A DNA stretch of 33,335 nt from Desulfobulbaceae bacterium (GCA_027859235.1 JAQIBE010000281.1:1-33335); one strand, 5' to 3'. Counted from the first letter of the stretch, positions 5,887 to 14,515 are shown. Program-made: numbers and translations. Notes: generated from the sequence alone by a model not told the origin.

Positions 5887-7188
5887 TTACTTAGTAACTG
5901 GTTCATCCACCAAAATCTTGTAGTGTTCTTTACCCTTATCTTGGGTTAGTTCCTTTCTCATTTTTTCAACTTCTATGTGTCCGTAATGTTGTTCAATAAA
6001 GTGAACACTACACCCCAGGTTTTTACTTAAAGTAAAAACATCTACACCACTATATAACCTGTATGTTGAGTAGGTATGTCTTAAACTGTAATAACAAACT
6101 TGTTTATCAACCTCATCCAATTTGGTGTCTTTTAACATTCTATTCCAGTATTTGTAATATACTGTTCTGTTCAAAGGTTCACCGGTATCGTTATCACAGA
6201 ATACCCAATCGTTGGGTTTGGTATGTTTTGAAAGTTTCCATATCTTTTTATACAAGTCAGGACGTCTACCTATTACAACTCTCTTTCCTGTCTTCCCTCT
6301 TTTAAGGTTAATGTAAAGACAGGGGTTCTTATCTGTTGAAGTCGGTGGTTTTACACTCAAATCCTCCCATTTCAACTGTCTTCCTTCTCCAAACCGTAAA
6401 CCAGTATTACACAATAAAATAATGAAATACCTAATGAACTCCTTTTGTTCCTTCTCCTTAGGTGGACAGGATTTCCCCCAAGTCCTTAGATGTAGATAAA
6501 TCGTCTTCCATTCTTCATTTGTTAACTCTTGACGGGAATGGATGAGTTTATTTTTACTCAATTTGTTCTTAGGGAATAGAGGTTTGGACTTGTTGTCTAA
6601 ATAATTTCTTTCAAAACAAAAATTATAGAAATTATTTATAGTTGAACTCTCATTTAAGAGGGTTAACATCCTAACCGGACGTTTATTTTTAGAGTATGAG
6701 GGATTGTTTATTCGGTGATTGAAATACTCTTCAAACTTGTATGAAGGAATGGAAGACAACTTTGTCTTCTCACCAACAAAGTAGAGAAAATGTTTCATTT
6801 GACTTCGTATTGTTACCCACCTACCTTCTGTTATACCTTGATTAGGGTTACTACTTACTTCTAACTTTCGGTGTTCAAGATACTTATCCACCAGTTCCTT
6901 AGAGGTATACTCAAATATCACCTCGTTGTTTCTAATCTTGGACTTCAAGTCAAGGTAGATTTCCTCACTTAGTTCTATCCCTTCTTGGAGATTTTCAGTT
7001 CTTAGTGATTTTCTGTAATATTTTTGATTTTCACGAAACCAGACACTCATCTGGTAAACCAAACCGGATTGGGTAGTCCTGAACACTTTAACACGTCCAC
7101 CTAATACATCGTGTTCATCGGTTTTGAAACTACCCTTGTTCTCTCTTGGTTTTCGTGGTTTGGACTTTCGGGTGGGAATAGAACTCAT
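5887..7188 (-). CDS. int: Tyrosine-type site-specific integrase of the element
   Basis: 433 aa, full length for a phage or island integrase. A basic N-terminus and an arm-binding-like region (about 30-90) come first, then a SAM-like core-binding domain (about 95-200) and the catalytic domain (about 220-420). Catalytic residues visible are R265 (NTGLRFGEG), K299 (LKRGKTGK), R370-H371 (YYSLRHTYS, with Tyr where the first His often is) and Tyr402 (EQHYGH) as nucleophile. The gene lies next to the guaA-side att site, as integrases usually do. No clear Shine-Dalgarno precedes the ATG; instead an arm-type repeat (7191-7208) overlaps the translation-start region, so the integrase may repress its own expression. 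Confidence 0.92.
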   Translation of the reverse strand: MSSIPTRKSKPRKPRENKGSFKTDEHDVLGGRVKVFRTTQSGLVYQMSVWFRENQKYYRKSLRTENLQEGIELSEEIYLDLKSKIRNNEVIFEYTSKELVDKYLEHRKLEVSSNPNQGITEGRWVTIRSQMKHFLYFVGEKTKLSSIPSYKFEEYFNHRINNPSYSKNKRPVRMLTLLNESSTINNFYNFCFERNYLDNKSKPLFPKNKLSKNKLIHSRQELTNEEWKTIYLHLRTWGKSCPPKEKEQKEFIRYFIILLCNTGLRFGEGRQLKWEDLSVKPPTSTDKNPCLYINLKRGKTGKRVVIGRRPDLYKKIWKLSKHTKPNDWVFCDNDTGEPLNRTVYYKYWNRMLKDTKLDEVDKQVCYYSLRHTYSTYRLYSGVDVFTLSKNLGCSVHFIEQHYGHIEVEKMRKELTQDKGKEHYKILVDEPVTK

Positions 7189-7190
7189 TT

Positions 7191-7208
7191 TTTGTAATAT
7201 CCTTGTAA
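7191..7208 (+). repeat. Integrase arm-type site, right end copy 1
   Basis: TTTGTAATATCCTTGTAA matches the other two arm sites at 16 of 18 bases. It is directly upstream of the integrase start codon. Confidence 0.62.
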
Positions 7209-7252
7209 GACGGTTTTTCTAACACGTTGTATTTCCGTTTTAAGAACATTAC

Positions 7253-7270
7253 TTTGTAAAATCTTTGTAA
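7253..7270 (+). repeat. Integrase arm-type site, right end copy 2
   Basis: TTTGTAAAATCTTTGTAA is identical to 1978-1995 and in the same orientation. An inverted half-box (TTACAAA) follows at 7308, closer to the core. Confidence 0.7.
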
Positions 7271-7332
7271 TCAAGTTCTATATGTGAAATGTAGTGTTAT
7301 CAGGATGTTACAAACAATTGAATGGGATAAAA

Positions 7333-8883
7333 CTATTCCCACTCAATGGTTGCCGGCGGCTTGGATGAAACATCAAGCACCACACGATTTACCCCAACCA
7401 CCTCATTGATAATGCGGTTGGAAATACGGCCAATGAGGTCATAGGGTAAGCGTGACCAGTCGGCAGTCATGGCATCAAGACTATCCACGCAGCGCAGGGC
7501 AATAACGTTTTCATAGGTGCGTTCGTCGCCCATAACCCCAACCGTCTGGATGGGGAGGAGTACGGCAAAGGATTGCCATACCTTGCTGTACCAGCCGCTG
7601 GATTTCATCTCTTCAAGGACAATAACATCCGCCTTTCTGAGGATGTGCAAACGGTCGCCGGTGATTTCTCCCATGATGCGGATGCCAAGTCCTGGTCCCG
7701 GAAAGGGCTGACGGAATACAGCCTCGTCAGGGAGTCCGAGCTCAAGGCCGAGGAGACGCACCTCATCCTTAAAGAGCTCTCTGAGCGGTTCAATGAGGTC
7801 AAGCTTCATGATATCCGGCAACCCGCCAACGTTATGGTGGGACTTGATCACCGTGGCACCGGCCAGGGCCACCGATTCGATGACATCGGGGTACAGGGTG
7901 CCCTGGGCCAGATATTTGACATCGCCGAGTTTCTTTGCCTCTTCTTCAAAGATCTTGATGAAGCCGTAGCCTATTTTCTTGCGTTTGATTTCCGGGTCGA
8001 CAACACCCTCCAGTTCTGCAAGAAAATAGTCTTCAGCATCAACATCAATAACCTTGAGTTTGGTGGTGTCGCTGAAGAATTTCAGGAGTGAACCTGTTTC
8101 TCCCGTGCGCATGAGACCGTTATTCACATAGATACAGACCAGTTGATCGCCGATGGCCTTATGGATGAGTGCTGCGGTAACGGCTGAGTCAACACCGCCG
8201 GAAAGGGCGCAGAGCACCTTGTCGGTTCCTACCTTTGCCTGGATGGCCGCCACAGTGGTGTCCACAAAGGAGCCCATGGTCCAGTTGCCTTCACAGTTGC
8301 AGATGCCAAAGAGGAAGTTCCGCAGGATCTCATTACCGATGAGGGTGTGGGCAACCTCCGGGTGGAACTGTACACCCATGAGTTTCTTTTCGGTGTGGCG
8401 CATGGCAGCGTAGGGAGAATGCTCGCTCTCGGCCGAGGCCTCAAACCCCTGTGGCAATTTCTCGATACGGTCACCATGGCTCATCCACACCTGCAGAGAG
8501 GTCTCGGCTGTTTCCAGACCGGAGAAGAGTCCTTCCTCATATTTAATATCAAGATGGGACTTGCCAAATTCACGTTTGTCGGCCTTTTCAACAACACCGC
8601 CCATGGATTGTATCATGAGCTGGGCGCCGTAACAGATGCCGAGGATGGGGATGTCTTGAGAGAATATCCTGGCATCAATGGACGGGGCATCTGTATCGTA
8701 TACCGAGCAGGGGCCGCCGGAGAGGATTATGCCCGTGGGCTTATGCTCAAGGATGGTGTCAAGTCCCGTGGTGTAGGGATGGATTTCACAATATACCTTA
8801 TGTTCACGAACTCTTCGGGCAATGAGCTGCGTGGTTTGCGAGCCGAAGTCAACGATGATTATTTTTTCACTATGGATATTCAT
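7333..8883 (-). CDS. guaA: GMP synthase (glutamine-hydrolysing)
   Basis: 516 aa, normal for GuaA. It converts XMP to GMP with ATP and glutamine in the cytoplasm. The class I amidotransferase domain (about 8-195) has nucleophile C84 in GICYGAQ and H174/E176 in QFHPE. The ATP-pyrophosphatase domain has the P-loop LSGGVDS at 228-233, and the C-terminal dimerisation domain ends in the canonical KPPATIEWE. The gene is intact although an integrative element uses its 3' end as attachment site; the last residues are unchanged and only the stop codon differs. It follows guaB on the same strand with a 154-bp gap, so the two are probably cotranscribed. Confidence 0.98.
   Translation of the reverse strand: MNIHSEKIIIVDFGSQTTQLIARRVREHKVYCEIHPYTTGLDTILEHKPTGIILSGGPCSVYDTDAPSIDARIFSQDIPILGICYGAQLMIQSMGGVVEKADKREFGKSHLDIKYEEGLFSGLETAETSLQVWMSHGDRIEKLPQGFEASAESEHSPYAAMRHTEKKLMGVQFHPEVAHTLIGNEILRNFLFGICNCEGNWTMGSFVDTTVAAIQAKVGTDKVLCALSGGVDSAVTAALIHKAIGDQLVCIYVNNGLMRTGETGSLLKFFSDTTKLKVIDVDAEDYFLAELEGVVDPEIKRKKIGYGFIKIFEEEAKKLGDVKYLAQGTLYPDVIESVALAGATVIKSHHNVGGLPDIMKLDLIEPLRELFKDEVRLLGLELGLPDEAVFRQPFPGPGLGIRIMGEITGDRLHILRKADVIVLEEMKSSGWYSKVWQSFAVLLPIQTVGVMGDERTYENVIALRCVDSLDAMTADWSRLPYDLIGRISNRIINEVVGVNRVVLDVSSKPPATIEWE
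7334..7345. other. attR core repeat within the guaA 3' end
   Basis: The second copy of TATTCCCACTCA. Read on the minus strand it supplies the last guaA codons. The base beyond the repeat comes from the element and makes the stop TAG rather than the original TAA. Confidence 0.88.
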
Positions 8884-9037
8884 GATTGGTTTCTTTTTAA
8901 GTAATGTTTAGGTGAAGATGACCTTCACTGGCCTATGCTAAAGTTAAGGTGTTGAGAAATCAGAAGTTGCCAGGTCTGACGGCGTCATTCATGGGGACAG
9001 ATTTTATCTGCTCAACTTCTTAATTCTCACCTGCTCA

Positions 9038-10489
9038 TCATCCCATGCGATAATTTGGTGCTTCCTTGGTAATAATAACATCATGGACATGACTTTCTTT
9101 AAGCCCTGCCGCACTGATTTTGACGAACCGTGCCTTCTGCTGCAATTCCTTGATCGTTGCCGCGCCAACATAGCCCATACCGGAACGCAACCCGCCCATG
9201 AGTTGATAGATAATGTCGGCTAAGGAACCTTTATAAGGGACCTTACCTTCAATGCCCTCAGGAACATGCTTGGCTGATTTCTCCTGGAAATAGCGGTCGG
9301 AACTGCCTTTTTTCATGGCCCCCAGGGAGCCCATGCCGCGGTAACCTTTGTAGGTACGACCCTGATACAGGAAGGTCTCACCCGGAGATTCGTCCGTGCC
9401 GGCAAACATGGAACCGGCCATAATGGTACAGGCTCCGACGCCAATGGCCTTGGTGATATCACCGGAATGCTTAATGCCGCCGTCACCTATAATAGGGACG
9501 TTGTATTTTGCGGCGATTTTCGCACAATTATAAATGGCCGAGAGCTGCGGCACACCGACACCGGCAACGATGCGGGTGGTACAGATAGAGCCGGGGCCGA
9601 CGCCGACCTTGACGCCATCGGCGCCAGCCTTGATAAGGGCCTCAGTGCCATCGGCTGTGGCGACATTGCCGGCAATGATCTCAATGTCAGGGAAGGACTC
9701 TTTGATTGCCCTGAGGGTGTTGAGGACGTTGCGGGAATGGCCATGGGCGGAATCAAGGCCGAGGACATCAACTCCGGCGCGTATGAGCTGCTCAATGGAC
9801 TCCATGGGGGTGCCGATGCCCACTGCCGCACCAACCCGCAGACGACCTAAATCATCCTTGATCGCATGTGGATATTTTTTAATTTTTTCCAGATCCTTGA
9901 TGGTGATCAACCCCTGCAGCCCGCCGTCATTGTCGATAATAAGGAGTTTCTCGATTCGATGCTCGTGCAGTATGGCCTTGGATTGTTCCAGGGTGATACC
10001 CGCCTTGGCCGTGACCAGGTTTTTAGCGGTCATCACATCCTTCACTCTGAGGTCCTGGTGGGAGACAAAGCGGAGGTCGCGGTTGGTGACAATACCAACG
10101 AGCTTCCGCCCCCGTACCACTGGAACACCTGAGATACGGTAGGTACCCATGACTTTCTGGACTTCAGCCACGGTGGAATTTTCTGTGGTGGTAATCGGGT
10201 CAATAATCATCCCTGATTCTGATTTTTTAACCTTCTTGACCTCAAGAAGCTGCTCTTCCAGGGTCATATTCTTATGGATAATGCCTATTCCGCCTTCCTG
10301 GGCCAGGGTAATGGCTGTGCGGTGTTCCGTGACAGAATCCATGGCAGCCCCGACAATGGGCAGGTTGATGCGAATGTTTTTGGTGAGTTGGCAGGACAGA
10401 TCAACCTCGTTTGGCAGAACATCAGAGGGTCCGGGCATGAGAAGGAGGTCATCAAAAGTGTAGGCATGTTCAATTTTATCAGTTAGCAT
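9038..10489 (-). CDS. guaB: Inosine-5'-monophosphate dehydrogenase
   Basis: 483 aa, typical length. It oxidises IMP to XMP with NAD, the rate-setting step toward GMP. A TIM barrel is interrupted by two CBS domains (about 95-205; [11 protein letters not shown] and [12 protein letters not shown]). Catalytic C303 lies in GPGSICTTR, the phosphate-binding GDGGI follows, and the flap has KGSSDRYFQ. guaA lies downstream on the same strand, making a GMP synthesis unit. A good minus-strand promoter lies upstream at 10525-10552. Confidence 0.98.
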   Translation of the reverse strand: MLTDKIEHAYTFDDLLLMPGPSDVLPNEVDLSCQLTKNIRINLPIVGAAMDSVTEHRTAITLAQEGGIGIIHKNMTLEEQLLEVKKVKKSESGMIIDPITTTENSTVAEVQKVMGTYRISGVPVVRGRKLVGIVTNRDLRFVSHQDLRVKDVMTAKNLVTAKAGITLEQSKAILHEHRIEKLLIIDNDGGLQGLITIKDLEKIKKYPHAIKDDLGRLRVGAAVGIGTPMESIEQLIRAGVDVLGLDSAHGHSRNVLNTLRAIKESFPDIEIIAGNVATADGTEALIKAGADGVKVGVGPGSICTTRIVAGVGVPQLSAIYNCAKIAAKYNVPIIGDGGIKHSGDITKAIGVGACTIMAGSMFAGTDESPGETFLYQGRTYKGYRGMGSLGAMKKGSSDRYFQEKSAKHVPEGIEGKVPYKGSLADIIYQLMGGLRSGMGYVGAATIKELQQKARFVKISAAGLKESHVHDVIITKEAPNYRMG

Positions 10490-10524
10490 GGGGCGCCCCT
10501 GTTATGTAAGCTTTATACTGGTTA

Positions 10525-10552
10525 ATTATATCTTTTTCTATTTAGTTGACAA
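10525..10552 (-). promoter_or_regulatory. Promoter of guaB
   Basis: On the minus strand TTGTCA, a 16-bp spacer and perfect TATAAT, placed 36 bp before the start codon. Confidence 0.65.
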
Positions 10553-10580
10553 CGTCTTAATAAAACAGGAAAAAAGAAAA

Positions 10581-10603
10581 GGCCTGCTGTTTATGAGCAG
10601 ACC
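10581..10603 (-). terminator. Minus-strand terminator-like hairpin upstream of guaB
   Basis: On the minus strand GGTCTGCT/AGCAGGCC, allowing one G-U pair, with a 7-nt loop is followed by TTTTCTTTTTT. It would stop antisense read-through toward guaB. Confidence 0.45.
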
Positions 10604-10638
10604 CTCTAATATATCAAGACACTCAAAGAGTTATCTCA

Positions 10639-11244
10639 ATGTTATATATAAATCCACAGAATCCACAACCACGCTTGATTCAACAGGCGGTGGAAATCCT
10701 TAAGCGGGGTGGAATTGTCTGCTATCCCACCGATACAATGTACGGCATGGGATGTGATATGTTCAATCAAAAGGCCGTTAAGCACTTACATCAAATAAAA
10801 AACCGCCCTAAAAAGAAACCCTTTAGTTTCATGTGTTGCGACTTAAAAAATGTAAGCACTTATTGTCATTTGTCCAATAATGCCTATAAGATAATGAAAA
10901 AAAATCTGCCGGGGGCCTATACCTTTGTGCTGCCCACCATGAAGATTGTGCCGAAGATCATGATCACCAACCAGAAGACCGTGGGTATCAGGGTTCCTGA
11001 TAACCGTATTTGTGAGATGCTCGTGGAAGGACTTGGTAATCCCATTGTCACCACCAGTGCGGCTAAATCTGATGAAGACTCGCCCTGCTCAGCCTATGAG
11101 GTTGAACTCCTGTTTAAAAATCAGGTGGATGAGATTATTGATGGTGGTGATATTGTTCCTGAGCCCTCTTCCGTAGTTTCTTTAATCCATGCCACTCCTG
11201 AAATAATCAGAGAGGGGAAGGGTGATATTTCAATCTTCTATTAG
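10639..11244 (+). CDS. yciO: YciO-type member of the YrdC/TsaC/Sua5 family
   Basis: 201 aa, normal for this family. The YrdC fold is visible: GGIVCYPTDTMYGMGCDM near residues 24-41 (the nucleotide-binding start), a KxR motif in KNRPKKKPFSF, LPGAYTFVLP, and the end motif IVTTSAAK. The segment MCCDLKNVSTY and PGAYTFVLPTMKIVPKIM resemble E. coli YciO more than TsaC. TsaC enzymes make threonylcarbamoyl-AMP for tRNA t6A37; the role of YciO is less clear and weaker in that reaction. It stands alone, divergent from guaB. The ribosome-binding site is weak. Confidence 0.85.
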   Translation: MLYINPQNPQPRLIQQAVEILKRGGIVCYPTDTMYGMGCDMFNQKAVKHLHQIKNRPKKKPFSFMCCDLKNVSTYCHLSNNAYKIMKKNLPGAYTFVLPTMKIVPKIMITNQKTVGIRVPDNRICEMLVEGLGNPIVTTSAAKSDEDSPCSAYEVELLFKNQVDEIIDGGDIVPEPSSVVSLIHATPEIIREGKGDISIFY

Positions 11245-11246
11245 AC

Positions 11247-11276
11247 CGGCGTTGCCACTCCCGGCGTTGGCACTCC
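11247..11276. repeat. 15-bp tandem duplication (CGGCGTTGCCACTCC)
   Basis: Two adjacent copies differ at one base, in the gap between the convergent yciO and IHF/HU genes. Meaning unknown. Confidence 0.7.
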
Positions 11277-11335
11277 TGTTTAAACTGAAGATTATCAGCC
11301 CGTTAGGGGGTACAAACTCGATAACTCGAGCCCCC

Positions 11336-11620
11336 TCAACCCTTCTTCACCAGAGGATCTTTTAACGATTTACTCATGGTGAAATGAATGGTTTTGCGTG
11401 GCGGAATATGCATTATTTTTCCCGTACGCGGGTTTTTGGTGGAACGTGCCTTGCGTTGACGAATGGAAAAACTGCCAAAGCCTCTGATTTCAACCCGGCG
11501 TTCTTCCTCTAACGCTGCGGCAATAGAATCAAGCATAATATCAATTGCTTGGCTTACATCTTTTTTTAAGTAGCCATCCATCTTTTCTGATACGGCATCA
11601 ACAAGATCTCTTTTCAGCAT
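11336..11620 (-). CDS. ihfB: IHF/HU-family DNA-bending protein, IHF-beta-like
   Basis: 94 aa, full length. It has the dimerising helices, then VEIRGFGSFSIRQRKARSTKNPRTG, the signature beta-arm start of the family, and the arm tip IPPRKTIHF with the intercalating proline. IHF/HU dimers bend DNA for replication, recombination and promoter architecture. It is downstream of rpsA and sppA on the same strand; rpsA next to ihfB is a common arrangement, which favours the IHF-beta name over plain HU. The symbol remains somewhat uncertain. IHF is also the usual host partner of lambda-type integrases. Confidence 0.88.
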   Translation of the reverse strand: MLKRDLVDAVSEKMDGYLKKDVSQAIDIMLDSIAAALEEERRVEIRGFGSFSIRQRKARSTKNPRTGKIMHIPPRKTIHFTMSKSLKDPLVKKG

Positions 11621-11710
11621 TGTTCCATCTCTCTAAAGTCTCTAAAAACATACTCTTACCTAACGCTATGGTCGATAGTACAACGTTATGCAGAATATGC
11701 CATATATGTT

Positions 11711-11738
11711 AAAAAACGTCCCTGTGGGGGATACGTTT
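11711..11738 (-). terminator. Weak terminator at the end of sppA
   Basis: Minus strand AAACGT-AT-CCC / GGG-ACGTTT hairpin followed by a short T-run, overlapping the sppA stop. Confidence 0.4.
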
Positions 11739-12675
11739 ATTGATTAGCCAGGGATAAGGTTCCGTTCCACTCGTAGGAGAGCCGGGGTTGTAGCTGCTGC
11801 AGGTGGCCAAGCAGGTCCAGTTCTGTTGAGCTGAGGAGGGAGCTGATCAGACCGACAGCATCTTTTGGCGGATAAACAAGCTCAGGGAATGGAGTAGTTT
11901 TCATTCCACCCAGTTTCGCTGCGAGGAGAATTGCATCATGGAAGTTGCCGAGTTCGTCAATCAGACCGAGCTCTTTAGCCTGTTCACCTGAAAAGATACG
12001 GCCGTCAGCAACCTTGGTGACGGCTGCAACGGATAACTTCCGGGATTCAGCAATAGCAGCTATAAATTGCTGGTGGACGGTGTCAATGACGTCTTGCAAC
12101 AGGGCACGTTCTTCCTTGGTGATGGTGTGATTAGTCGCACCGATATCTTTAAATTTACCGCTTTTTATTGTTTCGCTTCGGTAGCCAATTTTTTGGAAGA
12201 TTTCCTCGAAATTGGGGAATTTCATAATAACACCCATGGAACCGGTTAAGGTCCCGGGTGAGGCTATAATCTGATCCGCACCAATTGCCGCATAGAAACC
12301 ACCGGATGCGGCAATTGAACCCATTGAGGCTACCACAGGCTTTGCCCTTGCCAGCCGTTTTATTTCCGTGAAGAGTTCCTGGGAGGCACCAACCGCACCA
12401 CCAGGGCTGTCGATGCGGATGACCACAGCCTTAATTGTATCTTCCTCGTTAAGCATCTGGATATCGCGCAGAAGATCTTCCGTATCCAGGATCACCCCTT
12501 TGACATCAATAATACCAACACCATTAGTGACCCGCCCAAAGAATGGATCAGACGGTTTAACCAACTTCGTGATGATAAAGGATATTCCCGCAAAAAAGAT
12601 AACCCCGGCCATGGTCATGAAGATAAAACCAGTGAGAAAGGGGTGGCGAGCGGTGAATGAGCGTGTCTCAGACAT
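11737..12675 (-). CDS. sppA: Signal peptide peptidase SppA, short (36 kDa) type
   Basis: 312 aa from ATG 12675, chosen because AGG lies 8 bp upstream and the next residues (MSETRSFTARHPF) start a normal SppA; the ORF-track start at 12747 adds 24 residues that run through a palindrome. One membrane anchor lies at about 12-37, then a ClpP/crotonase-fold S49 domain. The Ser-Lys dyad is visible: S124 in SIAASGGFYAA and K176 in SGKFKDIG. It clears cleaved signal peptides in the membrane. It lies between rpsA and ihfB on the same strand. The long inverted repeat upstream probably falls in its 5' leader. Confidence 0.93.
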   Translation of the reverse strand: MSETRSFTARHPFLTGFIFMTMAGVIFFAGISFIITKLVKPSDPFFGRVTNGVGIIDVKGVILDTEDLLRDIQMLNEEDTIKAVVIRIDSPGGAVGASQELFTEIKRLARAKPVVASMGSIAASGGFYAAIGADQIIASPGTLTGSMGVIMKFPNFEEIFQKIGYRSETIKSGKFKDIGATNHTITKEERALLQDVIDTVHQQFIAAIAESRKLSVAAVTKVADGRIFSGEQAKELGLIDELGNFHDAILLAAKLGGMKTTPFPELVYPPKDAVGLISSLLSSTELDLLGHLQQLQPRLSYEWNGTLSLANQ

Positions 12676-12698
12676 AGAATGACCTAATGTGATGAAAA

Positions 12699-12776
12699 AA
12701 CATAAAGGAGATTGAGGGTGAATAAGGATGTGAAGAGTCCTCTCCACTTCTATTCACTCTCAATCTCCTTTATGTT
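12699..12776. repeat. 78-bp near-perfect palindrome between rpsA and sppA
   Basis: Arms of 26 bp (12699-12724 and 12751-12776; AACATAAAGGAGATTGAG outward) match with one mismatch around a 26-nt centre that is itself partly self-complementary. On the minus strand the hairpin is followed by TTTTTT. It could act as a terminator or leader structure for sppA, or be a small palindromic mobile repeat. Confidence 0.85.
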
Positions 12777-12782
12777 AGAAAG

Positions 12783-12815
12783 AAAAAAAAGGCACCCTGT
12801 ACCCAGGGTGCCTTT
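12783..12815 (-). terminator. Intrinsic terminator of rpsA
   Basis: Minus strand GGCACCCTG/CAGGGTGCC, 9-bp perfect stem with a 4-nt loop, then eight T. It directly follows rpsA. Confidence 0.93.
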
Positions 12816-12829
12816 GGAACGACGCAAGC

Positions 12830-14515
12830 CTACTTGTCTTCGTCCATTCTGGACTGAAGCAGATCACCAAAGGTGGAAGGCTCATTGGACGCTTCCGGCT
12901 TGTAATGACCATAATCAGCGTCAGGACTGGTCAGTGCCTTGATGGACAGACCAATCTTGCGTTCCTTTGCAGAAACGTTGATTACTTTTGCTTCAATGAT
13001 GTCCCCTACATTGTACATTCCCACCGGGGTGGTAATCTTCTCAGTGGAAATCTCTGAAACGTGAATGAGTCCTTCGATTCCTTCCTGAACTTCAACAAAT
13101 ACACCAAAGTCTGTAACGTTGGTGATTTTGCCTTTAAGGGTGGATCCGAGAGGATTCTTCTCGATGGTGGTTTGCCATGGATCTGGCTCAAGCTGCTTGA
13201 TACCCAGGGAGAACCGCTCGTTTTCACGGTCAATTTTCAGTACGGCTGCCTGGATGGTATCACCCTTGGCGAATTTCTCTGAAGGATGCTTGATGCGCTC
13301 AGTCCAGGAGAGGTCTGAAACGTGGATGAGGCCGTCAATGCCTTCTTCAATGCCAATGAAAATACCGAAGTCAGTGATGTTCTTCACCTTGCCTTCAATA
13401 ATGGCACCAACAGGATAGTTCTCTATAACCAGATCCCATGGATTAGGCTGGAGCTGCTTCATGCCGAGGGAGATACGCTTGGCATCCACATCGATATTAA
13501 GTACAGCAACATCAACCTTATCACCAACGGTAACGATCTTGGATGGGTGACGGGTCTTCTTGGACCAGGACATCTCGGACACATGAATAAGGCCTTCAAC
13601 ACCTTCTTCAAGTTCAGCAAAGACACCGTAGTCGGTAATGGAAACAACCTTACCTACTGTCTTGTCGCCCACAGGGTAACGGTTAGCAACGGTTGCCCAT
13701 GGATCTTCTTTAAGCTGCTTAACACCGAGGGATACCTTGTCGGTTTCTTTGTCAAACTTAAGGATTTTCACTTCCACTTCTTCGCCAACCTTGAAGAGCT
13801 TGGATGGGTGGGAAACACGTCCCCAGGAAAGATCCGTGATGTGACAGAGACCGTCAAGACCGCCAAGGTCAATGAAGATACCGTAATCGGTGATGTTGGT
13901 GATGGAGCCTTTGACAATGGCACCTTCCTGTAGGGTGGAACGCATCTCTTCACGCAGCTTCTGGCGTTCCTCTTCAAGGATGGCACGACGGGAAATCACA
14001 ACGTTGTTGCGTTTCTTATTATATTTGAGAATCTTGAAGTCAAAGGAGTCGCCGATCAGGGCGTCAAGGTCTTTAACCGGACGAAGATCAATTTGTGAGT
14101 ATGGCAGGAAGGCCGGAACACCGATATCAACGGAAAGACCACCCTTAACCCGGTTGTCAATGCGACCGAGGATCGTGCCGTCTTCCTCTTGAATGGTAGC
14201 GATATCTTCCCAGACTTTAATGCCGATTGCCTTCTCGTGGGACAGGCGCAATCCGCCTTCTGCTTCACGTCTTTCAACAAAGACGTCAAAAATGTCACCG
14301 ACTTTAACTTCTACGTTTTCGCCTTCAGCTTTGAATTCAGAAAGGAGGATTTCACTTTCTGATTTGTCGCCACAGTCTACAATGGCAAAGTTGTCAGAGA
14401 TGTCAATAACTGTACCTTCGACAACATCACCTACGGATACGACGACGAGCTCTTCAGAGGCGAAAAGCTCTGCAAAACTCATTTCTTCTGTGAATTGTGT
14501 TTCAGTATTACCCAT
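12830..14515 (-). CDS. rpsA: 30S ribosomal protein S1
   Basis: 561 aa, as in Proteobacteria with six S1 (OB-fold) repeats, at about 28-95, 110-180, 195-265, 280-352, 367-440 and 453-525. The repeats end in recurring blocks such as GLIHVSE(M/D/I)SW and RISLGMKQL. Repeats 1-2 are the divergent ribosome-docking ones; 3-6 bind mRNA. S1 unfolds structured mRNA at translation initiation. The C-terminus DLLQSRMDEDK is short and acidic. It heads the rpsA-sppA-ihfB line-up but has its own strong terminator, so downstream genes may need read-through or separate promoters. Confidence 0.97.
   Translation of the reverse strand: MGNTETQFTEEMSFAELFASEELVVVSVGDVVEGTVIDISDNFAIVDCGDKSESEILLSEFKAEGENVEVKVGDIFDVFVERREAEGGLRLSHEKAIGIKVWEDIATIQEEDGTILGRIDNRVKGGLSVDIGVPAFLPYSQIDLRPVKDLDALIGDSFDFKILKYNKKRNNVVISRRAILEEERQKLREEMRSTLQEGAIVKGSITNITDYGIFIDLGGLDGLCHITDLSWGRVSHPSKLFKVGEEVEVKILKFDKETDKVSLGVKQLKEDPWATVANRYPVGDKTVGKVVSITDYGVFAELEEGVEGLIHVSEMSWSKKTRHPSKIVTVGDKVDVAVLNIDVDAKRISLGMKQLQPNPWDLVIENYPVGAIIEGKVKNITDFGIFIGIEEGIDGLIHVSDLSWTERIKHPSEKFAKGDTIQAAVLKIDRENERFSLGIKQLEPDPWQTTIEKNPLGSTLKGKITNVTDFGVFVEVQEGIEGLIHVSEISTEKITTPVGMYNVGDIIEAKVINVSAKERKIGLSIKALTSPDADYGHYKPEASNEPSTFGDLLQSRMDEDK

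Larger units (their letters stand above)
1919..7345. mobile_element. 5.4-kb integrative element inserted at the 3' end of guaA
   Basis: The block is bounded by a perfect 12-bp direct repeat, TATTCCCACTCA, at 1919-1930 and 7334-7345. The right copy is the last codons of guaA read on the minus strand (Glu-Trp-Glu-stop). The left copy is the displaced original end, followed by its own TAA stop. Between the repeats the sequence is markedly AT-rich compared with both flanks. It encodes an integrase next to the guaA-side end, a second recombinase, an RHH protein, a RepA-like ATPase and a MORN protein. I see no structural phage genes, conjugation genes or transposase. The 3' end of guaA is a known genomic-island integration site. 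I infer a small self-integrating, possibly replicating and mobilised element: a satellite or integrated-plasmid type. Confidence 0.9.

Noticed and set aside
1919-7345. The element as a prophage
   Set aside because: No capsid, portal, terminase, tail or lysis gene is present, and the total length of 5.4 kb is too short.
7333-8883. guaA disrupted by the element
   Set aside because: The insertion restores the exact C-terminal codons; the frame and family end motif are complete.
13322-13933. 203-aa plus-strand ORF within rpsA
   Set aside because: Antisense to the S1 repeats; its internal repetition merely mirrors them.
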